64,000 bases of DNA. It comes from Ornithinimicrobium cerasi (GTDB lineage: Bacteria; Actinomycetota; Actinomycetes; Actinomycetales; Dermatophilaceae). Shown piece by piece: positions 46,172-53,719 of this stretch. The DNA lies in assembly GCF_003702705.1 (NCBI RefSeq), contig NZ_QZMN01000008.1, forward strand, positions 1 through 64,000, written 5' to 3'. A program made the translations under genes and the position numbers. Within the stretch, counting starts at the first letter, position 1, and every line of letters starts with the position of its first letter. The notes under the pieces were generated by a model. It was not told the DNA's origin. It worked only from the letters and a program-made list of their open reading frames with translations, and made no database searches.

Positions 46172-47506
46172 ATGAGCACCTACACCGACTTCACCACCCG
46201 CCAGATCCACGCCGGCCAGACCCCCGACACGCACACCGGCGCCCGGGCGCTGCCGATCTACCAGACCACCTCCTACGTCTTCGACGACGCCGACCAGGCC
46301 GCCAACCGGTTCGCGCTCGCCGAGCTCGGCCCCATCTACACGCGCATCACCAACCCGACCCAGGAGGTCGTGGAGAACCGGATCGCCGACCTCGAGGGCG
46401 GGGTCGGAGCGCTGCTCGTCGCGTCCGGTTCCTCCGCCATCACGCTCGCCATCCTCAACCTCGCGGGGGCGGGCGACCAGATCGTCGCCAGCCCGAGCCT
46501 CTACGGGGGCACCCAGAACCTCTTCGCGCACACCCTGCCGCGGCTCGGCATCGAGGTGACCTTCGTGGAGGACCCGACCGACCCGCAGTCCTGGCGGGCC
46601 GCGGCACGGGAGAACACCAAGGCCTTCTTCGGCGAGTCCCTCGCCAACCCCAGCAGCGAGGTGCTCGACACCGAGGCGGTGGCAGCGGTCGCGCACGAGA
46701 TCGGCGTCCCGCTCATCGTCGACAACACCATCCCGACCCCCTACCTGACCCGCCCGATCGAGCACGGCGCGGACGTGGTCGTGCACTCGGCGACGAAGTA
46801 CCTCGGCGGCCACGGCACCGCGATCGCCGGCGTGATCGTCGACAGCGGCAACTTCGACTACGGCCAGAACGACCGGTTCCCCGGCTTCACCGAGCCCGAC
46901 CCCAGCTACAACGGCCTCGTCTACGCGGAGGCGCTCGGCAAGGACGGGATCTTCGGCGTCAACCTCTCCTACATCCTCAAGGCGCGCGTGCAGCTGCTGC
47001 GCGACCTCGGCCCGGCCATCTCCCCCTTCAACGCCTTCCTCGTGGCCCAGGGCATCGAGACGCTGTCGCTGCGCATCGAGCGGCACGTCGCGAACGCGGG
47101 CAGGGTCGCGGAGTGGCTCGCCGCGCACGACCAGGTCGAGAGGGTCGTCTACGCCGGCCTGCCCGACCACCCCTCGCACGCGCTGGCACAGAAGTACCTG
47201 CCCGGCGGGGCCGGAGCCGTCCTCGCCTTCGAGATCGCGGGCGGCCTGGAGGCCGGCAAGGCCTTCGTCTCGGCGCTGGAGCTGCACAGCCACGTCGCCA
47301 ACATCGGCGACGTGCGCTCGCTCGTCATCCACCCGGCCTCGACGACGCACAGCCAGCTGACCGAGGAGGCGCAGCGGGCGGCGGGCGTGACGCCGGGACT
47401 GGTGCGGCTCGCCGTCGGGATCGAGGGGGTCGAGGACATCCTCGCCGACCTGGGCACCGGCTTCGCGGCGGCCGCGCAGGTCACCGCCGAGACCGAGGCG
47501 GCCTGA
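46172..47506 (+). CDS. metY: O-acetylhomoserine sulfhydrylase (aminocarboxypropyltransferase)
   Basis: 444 residues from ATG 46172 (GAAGGA upstream). A Cys/Met-metabolism PLP enzyme: [51 protein letters not shown], and PLP lysine K209 in [18 protein letters not shown]. The long insertion [23 protein letters not shown] and [27 protein letters not shown] mark the O-acetylhomoserine branch. It condenses O-acetylhomoserine with sulfide to homocysteine. Directly followed, after two bases, by metX, which makes its substrate. Confidence 0.97.
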   Translation: MSTYTDFTTRQIHAGQTPDTHTGARALPIYQTTSYVFDDADQAANRFALAELGPIYTRITNPTQEVVENRIADLEGGVGALLVASGSSAITLAILNLAGAGDQIVASPSLYGGTQNLFAHTLPRLGIEVTFVEDPTDPQSWRAAARENTKAFFGESLANPSSEVLDTEAVAAVAHEIGVPLIVDNTIPTPYLTRPIEHGADVVVHSATKYLGGHGTAIAGVIVDSGNFDYGQNDRFPGFTEPDPSYNGLVYAEALGKDGIFGVNLSYILKARVQLLRDLGPAISPFNAFLVAQGIETLSLRIERHVANAGRVAEWLAAHDQVERVVYAGLPDHPSHALAQKYLPGGAGAVLAFEIAGGLEAGKAFVSALELHSHVANIGDVRSLVIHPASTTHSQLTEEAQRAAGVTPGLVRLAVGIEGVEDILADLGTGFAAAAQVTAETEAA

Positions 47507-47508
47507 GC

Positions 47509-48762
47509 ATGGCCGTCCAGCCCGCCTGTCCGGAGCCGCAGGTCGGCGGCGGCGACCGGCCCGCACGGCATACCCCGCCGCCGTCGCGCCGCCGCAGCCA
47601 GGCGGTCGGTGACCTCGTCCTGGAGTCGGGTCAGCTCCTCGAGGGGGTGCGCGTCGGCTACCAGACCTGGGGCCGGCTCAACGAGGCCGGGGACAACGCG
47701 GTGCTCGTCCTGCACGCGCTCACCGGTGACAGCCACGTCGTCGGCGAGCGCGGGCCGGACCACCCGACCCCCGGGTGGTGGCCGGGTCTCGTCGGTCCGG
47801 GCCGGCCCCTGGACACGGACCGGTGGTTCGTCGTCGCGCCCTCGGTCCTCGGCGGCTGCGGCGGGACCACCGGCCCCTCCTCCCCGGCGCCGGACGGACG
47901 GCCCTACGGGTCCTCCTTCCCGGCGATCACCGTCCGGGACCAGGTCCGCGCGGAGGCGCTGCTCGCGGACCGGCTCGGCATCCACAGCTTCGCGCTCGTG
48001 GTCGGCGGCTCGGTCGGGGGTATGCGGTCGCTCGAGTGGGCGGTGACCTTCCCCGGAAGGGTGCGCCGGTGCGTGGTGCTCGCCGCGGGCGCGGCCGCCA
48101 CCGCCGACCAGATCGGGTGGTCGGTGCCGCAGCTGCACGCCATCCGGCTCGACCCCGCCTTCCACGGCGGCGACTACTACCCGGGGCCGGGGCCGCGGCA
48201 GGGCCTGGCGATCGCCCGGCAGATCGCGCACGCCACCTACCGGTCCGCGGAGGAGCTGTGCCTGCGGTTCGGCCGGGGCGGCCAGGAGGGCGAGGACCCG
48301 CTGCGCGGGGGCAGGTATGCCGTGCAGTCCTACCTCGAGCACCACGGCAGCAAGCTGGTGCGGCGCTTCGACGCCAACTCCTACCTCGCGCTCACCGAGG
48401 CGATGAACTCCCACGACGTCGGGCGGGGTCGCGGCGGGGTCGAGGCGGCGCTGCGCCGGATCACCGCCGAGCTGACGGTCGGCGTGGTGTCGAGCGACCG
48501 GCTGTTCCCGCCCGCCGACGGCGCGGTCGTGGCGTCCTCGCCCGCCTGTCGCGAGCTGGCGGTCATCGAGTCCCCCTACGGGCACGACGCCTTCCTCATC
48601 GAGACCGATCAGGTGTTCGCGATCATCCGGCGCGCGCTCGACTCGTCGCCCGTCCCGCGGGGGAACCAGCCGCCCCGACCACCGTCGGCTCACCCGCAGC
48701 CGCGCACCGCGGCGCGCACGGGGACGGTGCGCCAGATCCGGCCGACAGCGGCGGCATACTGA
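47509..48762 (+). CDS. metX: homoserine O-acetyltransferase
   Basis: 417 residues from ATG 47509, two bases after the metY stop. Alpha/beta-hydrolase: LVLHALTGDSHVVG, PSVLGGCGGTTGPSS, nucleophile S168 in GGSVGGMRSLEW, the RRFDANSYLALTEAM segment, then VVSSDRLFPP (Asp) and SPYGHDAFLIE (His) complete the triad. It acetylates homoserine with acetyl-CoA, supplying MetY for direct sulfhydrylation to homocysteine. The last 40 residues are a Pro/Arg-rich tail beyond the usual end of the family. Confidence 0.96.
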   Translation: MAVQPACPEPQVGGGDRPARHTPPPSRRRSQAVGDLVLESGQLLEGVRVGYQTWGRLNEAGDNAVLVLHALTGDSHVVGERGPDHPTPGWWPGLVGPGRPLDTDRWFVVAPSVLGGCGGTTGPSSPAPDGRPYGSSFPAITVRDQVRAEALLADRLGIHSFALVVGGSVGGMRSLEWAVTFPGRVRRCVVLAAGAAATADQIGWSVPQLHAIRLDPAFHGGDYYPGPGPRQGLAIARQIAHATYRSAEELCLRFGRGGQEGEDPLRGGRYAVQSYLEHHGSKLVRRFDANSYLALTEAMNSHDVGRGRGGVEAALRRITAELTVGVVSSDRLFPPADGAVVASSPACRELAVIESPYGHDAFLIETDQVFAIIRRALDSSPVPRGNQPPRPPSAHPQPRTAARTGTVRQIRPTAAAY

Positions 48763-48782
48763 CCCCGCCCCTCGCCCGACCC

Positions 48783-48899
48783 GTGCACCCGGGGGCGACC
48801 TGTGCACGGCACGGCGACATGGGCGCGCGATATGTCCCGCGCTCAAGCCCGGATGGCGTGCACAGGTCCGGCCGGGCACGGGGGCATGCGGCGGTGCAC
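48783..48899. repeat. cluster of four GTGCAC sites before the MFS gene
   Basis: The palindromic hexamer GTGCAC occurs at 48783, 48802, 48858 and 48894 within 117 bases. Two copies lie in a perfect 10-bp inverted repeat (ACCTGTGCAC 48798-48807, GTGCACAGGT 48858-48867). The last is next to the MFS start. It looks like a regulator-binding array. Confidence 0.55.
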
Positions 48900-48908
48900 A
48901 CTGACCGG

Positions 48909-50114
48909 GTGAGCAGCCGCGCCGACCGTCTCCTCGTCGCGCTGGCGCTCTCGGCCGGGCCGCTGCTGTCGCTGGGTCTGGCGCGCTTCGCCTACGCGCT
49001 GCTGCTGCCGGAGATGCGCGCCGACCTCGGCTGGACGTGGTCGCAGGCGGGCGCCCTGAACACCGCGAACGCCGCCGGCTACCTCGTCGGTGCCCTCGTC
49101 ACCGCGCCGATGGCCCGGCGCGTCGGCACCGCCCGCAGCTTCGTGCTGGGGGCGTGGGTGTGCACCGCTGCGCTCCTGCTCACCGCGCTGACCGAGGAGT
49201 ATGCCGTGCTGCTGCTCGCGCGGACCGCCGCCGGCGTGGGGGGCGCCTGGGCCTTCCTCCTCGGCGCCGCCCTCGTCGCGGCCGCGGGTGAGGCCGGGGC
49301 GCCGTCCCGCTCGGCCCTCCTGCTCGGCCTGTACTACGGCGGGGCGGGAGGCGGGATGACGGTCGCCGGGCTGCTCGTGCCCTGGCTCCTCGACCGAGCA
49401 CCCGAGGGCGCTGCCGGGATGCAGGCCTGGCAGCTCGGCTGGGTCGCGCTCGCCGTCCTGGGAACGCTGGCGACGCTGGTCGCGGCGGTGACGGTGCGCG
49501 CCACCGTCGACCCCGCGCCCCCTGAGGCGGAGGAGCACCGCACCTGGGAGAGGGGGCGCGTCGGCTGGCTGTCCGCCGGCTACACCTTCTTCGGTCTGGG
49601 CTACATCGCCTACCTCACCTTCGTCATCGCCTTCCTCCAGGAGCAGGGCGTGGGGCTGCGCACGGTTGCTGCCTTCTGGGTGGTGGTGGGCGTGGCCGCA
49701 TCGGCCGGGTGGTTCGTCTGGGGACCGGTGATCGGGCGGCTCGGGGGGGTCCGGTCCATGCAGCTGCTCATGGTCGTCCTCGCCGCCGGGACCGTGCTGC
49801 CCGTGCTCGTCCCGCAGACCTGGGCGTTCTTCCTCTCCGCCGCGGTGGTGGGCGGGACGTTCCTGTCGGTCGTCACCGCGATGACCGTCGGCGTGCGGCG
49901 GGTGCTGCCGCCGGTGCTGTGGACGTCGGGCCTGGCCTTCGCGACGGTGGCCTTCGGCGTGGGGCAGACCGTCGGGCCCTGGCTGACGGGATGGTTCTCC
50001 GACGTGGTCGGCAGCCTCGGCGCCGGGCTCGTCCTCTCGGCCGCCCTGCTCGTCGTCGGCGCGGTCGTGGCCCTGCCCCAGCGGGAGCCGCCCACGGGGC
50101 GTGCCGCCGCCTGA
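48909..50114 (+). CDS. MFS transporter (YbfB/YjiJ-like)
   Basis: 401 residues from GTG 48909; GTG 48894 is an alternative. Twelve membrane spans in two bundles. LGLARFAYALLLPEMRADLGWTWSQAGALNTANAAGYLVGAL at the start is typical of the YbfB/YjiJ branch. The cytoplasmic central loop (about 195-215) is charged: PPEAEEHRTWERGR. The substrate is unknown; small hydrophobic compounds or sugars have been suggested for relatives. The GTGCAC cluster just upstream suggests specific regulation. Confidence 0.9.
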   Translation: MSSRADRLLVALALSAGPLLSLGLARFAYALLLPEMRADLGWTWSQAGALNTANAAGYLVGALVTAPMARRVGTARSFVLGAWVCTAALLLTALTEEYAVLLLARTAAGVGGAWAFLLGAALVAAAGEAGAPSRSALLLGLYYGGAGGGMTVAGLLVPWLLDRAPEGAAGMQAWQLGWVALAVLGTLATLVAAVTVRATVDPAPPEAEEHRTWERGRVGWLSAGYTFFGLGYIAYLTFVIAFLQEQGVGLRTVAAFWVVVGVAASAGWFVWGPVIGRLGGVRSMQLLMVVLAAGTVLPVLVPQTWAFFLSAAVVGGTFLSVVTAMTVGVRRVLPPVLWTSGLAFATVAFGVGQTVGPWLTGWFSDVVGSLGAGLVLSAALLVVGAVVALPQREPPTGRAAA

Positions 50115-50154
50115 CCCGAGGTCCTCCGTCACGGCCCGACTACAGTTCCGCCCC

Positions 50155-51603
50155 ATGCGACGCAGCGAGCACCACGGCATCCCGGTCCTGACGATGGACG
50201 GAGCGGCTCCCCTCTTCGGCGCCCTGATGATCCGTGCCGGTGCCCTCGACGAGACCGCCCGGACCACGCAGATCAGCCACGTCCTCGAACACCTGGCGCA
50301 CACCCGGCTGCCGCGGACCCATCTGGACCACAACGCGACCGTGACTCCCAGCACCACCGTCTTCCACGCCACCGGACGTCCCGGGGCGGTGGCCGATCAC
50401 CTCAACGCGATCGCGGAGGCGCTCCGGGACCTGCCCCTGGAGCACCTGGCCAGGGAGCTCGACGTCGTCGACGTCGAGGCGGGGGTGTCCGCGCACCCTG
50501 CGATCGGTCTGAGCGCCGGCGTGCGGTTCGGCTCCCAGGGTCCCGGCCTGATCGGTGGCGGCCCGGCGCCGGTGACCACCCTCACCGAGCAGCATCTCCG
50601 GGAGTACGCCTCTCGTCACGTCTCGCGTGACAACGCCGTGCTGGTCTTCTCGGGGGAGGTTCCTGGCAACCTCGACGTCCGGCTGCCCGCCGGCACCCGC
50701 AACGTGCGCGTCGTCCCCGAGCCTCTGCAGCTCGAGCTGCCCGGTGTGGTCGGCAGCCCGGCGCCGTTCCCGATCCTGTCCTACGTCCTACCCCGGGACG
50801 ACCGTGCCTGGCTCCTCGGCGCCATCCTGGAGGACCGCGTCACGCAGGAGCTCCGGCACCGGCGCGGGATGTCCTACTCCGTGGAGGGCGACGTCCTGCA
50901 CCTGGGGGACCGTGTGCTCGTCGCCCACATGCCGGACGGCCGGGAGGGACAGGAACGGGCACTGGCCGAGCAGCTCTGGGCCAGCCTGCGGGAACTTGCG
51001 GACCACGGCCCGTCGGAGGAGGAGCTGGAGCACGCGGTGGGTGCCTTCGCCGAGGCCGTGCACGACCCCCGCGCCGTTCCCGACCACCTTCTCACCGCTG
51101 CGTCGGCGCTCCTTGTCGGCGAGACGCCGCAGGCCCCAGAGGACGTCCTCGACGACCTGCGGGGCGTCACCCCGGACCAGGTGCGGCGGTGGGCCGGGGT
51201 CGCGGTGGAGGGGTCGCTGATGCTCATGCCGACGGAGGGGCCGGAGGCGACGCCCGAGTCGCTGCCCGGTCTGCCGGTCGTTCCCGACCCGCCGTCGGAC
51301 AGCCCGGTCGAGGGCCGCGCGTTCCGGCGCCGCGCCGTCGCCCTCCTCGCGCCGTCAGACCTGCGGGCGGTGGTGGGCCCCGACGGCATCTCGCTCACGG
51401 CGAGGGCCTACACCTGGGCCGCCGCCTGGGAGGACGTGGTCGCGGTGGCCCGCACGAGCCGGGACCGGGAGGTGCACCTGCGTGACGGTCGCTCGTTCCA
51501 CCTGTGCGACCGCCATCTGAAGGACACGGCTGCGCTCTTCGACGTGCTGGACGAGCGGACCGCCGACGTCTCCTTCCAGGTCCCGGAGGACAGCCTGCAC
51601 TGA
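50155..51603 (+). CDS. M16-like zinc peptidase with C-terminal PH-like domain
   Basis: 482 residues from ATG 50155. A -10-like TACAGT (50141-50146) lies just upstream, so the transcript may be leaderless. The N-terminal half resembles M16 (insulinase/pitrilysin) peptidases: the inverted zinc motif H42-V-L-E45-H46 is intact in QISHVLEHLAH, and E101/E108 (LARELDVVDVEAG) are candidates for the third ligand. LLGAILEDRVTQELRHRRGMSYSVEGDVLHLGDRVLVAHMP resembles the second M16 lobe. The last 80 residues, ISLTARAYTWAAAWEDVVAVARTSRDREVHLRDGRSFHL, look like a bacterial PH domain. Single M16 half plus PH is an unusual layout. No signal peptide. The active protease assignment is moderate. Confidence 0.75.
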   Translation: MRRSEHHGIPVLTMDGAAPLFGALMIRAGALDETARTTQISHVLEHLAHTRLPRTHLDHNATVTPSTTVFHATGRPGAVADHLNAIAEALRDLPLEHLARELDVVDVEAGVSAHPAIGLSAGVRFGSQGPGLIGGGPAPVTTLTEQHLREYASRHVSRDNAVLVFSGEVPGNLDVRLPAGTRNVRVVPEPLQLELPGVVGSPAPFPILSYVLPRDDRAWLLGAILEDRVTQELRHRRGMSYSVEGDVLHLGDRVLVAHMPDGREGQERALAEQLWASLRELADHGPSEEELEHAVGAFAEAVHDPRAVPDHLLTAASALLVGETPQAPEDVLDDLRGVTPDQVRRWAGVAVEGSLMLMPTEGPEATPESLPGLPVVPDPPSDSPVEGRAFRRRAVALLAPSDLRAVVGPDGISLTARAYTWAAAWEDVVAVARTSRDREVHLRDGRSFHLCDRHLKDTAALFDVLDERTADVSFQVPEDSLH

Positions 51604-51680
51604 CGGGTACCAGGTGCGCCCAGCCGGGTGTCAGACCCACCACGTAGGATCGGGGGACCTCGAGGGGAAGGAGGGCACGG

Positions 51681-52178
51681 ATGCCCGACTGGTTGGCGAA
51701 CAGCCCGCAGTGGCTGTGGTGGGTCGGCGCTGCGCTCGCGCTCGGCATCGTCGAGATGACCACCCTCGACCTCATCTTCCTCATGCTCGCGCTGGGCGCC
51801 CTCGTCGCCGCCGTCGTCGCGGGAGCCGGCCTGCCGCTCGTCGTCCAGGTGCTGGTCTTCGCGGTCGCCGCCGGCCTGTTCGTCTTCGCCCTGCGCCCCG
51901 TGGCCATGAAGTACATGCACCTCGAGGGTCGCGGCGCCCCGATGGGCATCGAGGGTCACATCGGTCAGACCGCCACGGTCCTGGAGCCGGTCACCGACCG
52001 CGCGGGGCTGGTCAAGCTGCGCGGCGAGCAGTGGACCGCCAGGGCCGAGCTCGAGGGTCAGCAGTTCTCCCCCGGCGACCTCGTCACGGTGGTCAAGATC
52101 GACGGGGCCACCGCCGTCGTCGCCGCGGCCACCCCCGAGGACAAGCCCTTCGACACGGAGCCCCCCGCCCCCCGCTGA
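51681..52178 (+). CDS. NfeD-family membrane protein
   Basis: 165 residues from ATG 51681 (AAGGAGGG upstream). Two to three hydrophobic spans: WLWWVGAALALGIVEMTTLDLIFLMLALGALVAAVVAGAG and VVQVLVFAVAAGLFVFAL. They precede a soluble OB-fold (about 85-155), IEGHIGQTATVLEPVTDRAGLVKLRGEQWTARAELEGQQFSPGDLVTVVKIDGATAVV. This is the short NfeD form that pairs with SPFH/stomatin proteins, and such a gene follows 77 bases downstream. Together they probably organise membrane microdomains. Confidence 0.94.
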   Translation: MPDWLANSPQWLWWVGAALALGIVEMTTLDLIFLMLALGALVAAVVAGAGLPLVVQVLVFAVAAGLFVFALRPVAMKYMHLEGRGAPMGIEGHIGQTATVLEPVTDRAGLVKLRGEQWTARAELEGQQFSPGDLVTVVKIDGATAVVAAATPEDKPFDTEPPAPR

Positions 52179-52255
52179 CGCGCGTGCAGCCGATCCGACC
52201 CGGCCCGCGTCATACCCGCACCTGACCTGACTGCCCAACTGAAGGAGAGATCTCA

Positions 52256-53524
52256 ATGCCAGATCCCGTGAGCCTGATCGTCTGGTTCGTCGTCGCCCTC
52301 GTGGCGCTGTTCATCATCACCGCCATCGCCCGCGCGATCCGCATCGTGCCGCAGGCCACGAGCGTCATCGTGGAGCGGCTGGGCAAGTACGACCGGACGC
52401 TCGACGCCGGTCTGCACTTCCTGATCCCCTTCATCGACCGGCCCCGCTCGGTGGTCGACCTGCGCGAGCAGGTCGTCAGCTTCCCGCCGCAGCCGGTGAT
52501 CACCAGCGACAACCTGGTCGTCTCCATCGACACCGTCATCTACTTCCAGCCGACCGACCCCCGGGCCGCGACGTACGAGATCGCCAACTACATCCAGGGC
52601 ATCGAGCAGCTCACCGTCACCACGCTGCGCAACGTCATCGGCTCCCTCGACCTCGAGCAGACGCTGACCAGCCGCGACATGATCAACGGCCAGCTGCGCG
52701 GCGTCCTCGACGAGGCCACCGGCCGCTGGGGCATCCGCGTCAACCGCGTCGAGCTCAAGGCCATCGACCCGCCCGCCTCCGTGCAGGACTCGATGGAGAA
52801 GCAGATGCGCGCCGAGCGCGACCGTCGCGCGACCATCCTCAACGCGGAGGGCGTCAAGCAGTCGCAGATCCTCACCGCCGAGGGTGACAAGCAGGCCCAG
52901 ATCCTGCGCGCCGAGGGTACGGCCCAGTCGGCCATCCTCGAGGCGCAGGGTGAGGCCCGCGCGATCCTGCAGGTCTTCGACGCCATCCACAAGGGCAACC
53001 CCGACAGCAAGCTGCTGGCCTACCAGTACCTCCAGATGCTGCCGGAGATCGCCAAGGGCGAGTCCAACCAGATGTGGGTCGTCCCCACCGAGCTCACCGC
53101 CGCGCTCTCGGGCATCGGCAAGGCGCTCGGCGGCGGCAGCAACGTCGAGAGCGGGCTCGACGGGCCCTCCATCGGGCTGCGCGCCGATGCCGGCCAGGTG
53201 ACCTACGACGACATGGACACCCCCACCCTGGAGGACCCCCGCGAGGCGCTGCGCCGCGCGAGGGCCGAGGCCGAGGACGCCACCCGCGACGCCGAGTCCT
53301 CCACCCGTGGCCGCCAGGACTCCTCGGCGGCCGTCGACGCGGCGGCCCAGAAGGCCCGGGCCGCCCAGCACCAGGGCGAGGCCGGCCAGCAGACCGGGCT
53401 CGAGCCGCTGCCCGAGACCGAGTCCGCTCCCGAGGCCGCCCCGTACGACCCGCAGCACTCCTGGCAGCGGGCCGAGGGCGAGACCTCCTCCTGGGAGCAC
53501 AACCGCCCCAACCGCCAGGGCTGA
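52256..53524 (+). CDS. SPFH/band 7 (paraslipin/QmcA-like) membrane protein
   Basis: 422 residues. An N-terminal membrane span (SLIVWFVVALVALFIITAIA) is followed by an SPFH domain (about 25-210): IVPQATSVIVERLGKYDRTLDAGLHFLIPFIDR, LREQVVSFPPQPVITSDNLVVSIDTVIYF, YIQGIEQLTVTTLRNVIG, NRVELKAIDPPASVQDSMEKQMRAERDRRA. A helical coiled-coil repeat with AEG spacing comes next (AEGVKQSQILTAEGDKQAQILRAEG). The C-terminal 110 residues are an acidic, Ala/Gln-rich disordered tail. It oligomerises in membrane microdomains, with NfeD as partner. GAAGGAGAG ribosome site. Confidence 0.96.
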   Translation: MPDPVSLIVWFVVALVALFIITAIARAIRIVPQATSVIVERLGKYDRTLDAGLHFLIPFIDRPRSVVDLREQVVSFPPQPVITSDNLVVSIDTVIYFQPTDPRAATYEIANYIQGIEQLTVTTLRNVIGSLDLEQTLTSRDMINGQLRGVLDEATGRWGIRVNRVELKAIDPPASVQDSMEKQMRAERDRRATILNAEGVKQSQILTAEGDKQAQILRAEGTAQSAILEAQGEARAILQVFDAIHKGNPDSKLLAYQYLQMLPEIAKGESNQMWVVPTELTAALSGIGKALGGGSNVESGLDGPSIGLRADAGQVTYDDMDTPTLEDPREALRRARAEAEDATRDAESSTRGRQDSSAAVDAAAQKARAAQHQGEAGQQTGLEPLPETESAPEAAPYDPQHSWQRAEGETSSWEHNRPNRQG

Positions 53525-53538
53525 CCACCGCACGCTCC

Positions 53539-53572
53539 GGGCACGCCTCACCCAGCCGGGTGGGGCGTGCCC
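53539..53572 (+). terminator. terminator after the SPFH gene
   Basis: GGGCACGCC (53539-53547) pairs with GGCGTGCCC (53564-53572), with an inner CACC/GGTG extension. It lies 15 bases after the stop. Confidence 0.8.
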
Positions 53573-53596
53573 GTCCTTGTCCCGAGCGCGGTGCGC

Positions 53597-53719
53597 GCGC
53601 CACTCACGTGGGTGGCATCGGCACGACCCTGTCGGTATGGCGTGCACGCGCCACTCACCTGGGTGGCCGCGCACGCCGTCCCCCCGGTATGGCGCGCACG
53701 CGCCACTCACGTGGGTGGC
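53597..53719. repeat. three regularly spaced near-palindromic repeats
   Basis: GCGCCACTCACsTGGGTGGC occurs at 53597-53616, 53648-53667 and 53700-53719, at intervals of 51 and 52 bases. The second and third also share flanking GGTATGGCGyGCAC. Each core is nearly self-complementary around CACGTG. They lie between two convergent genes, and the last copy overlaps the 3' end of the regulator gene. Confidence 0.75.

Noticed and set aside
53597-53719. Possible CRISPR array
   Set aside because: Only three units. The repeats are near-palindromic, spacers are partly similar to each other (shared GGTATGGCG), and there are no cas genes.
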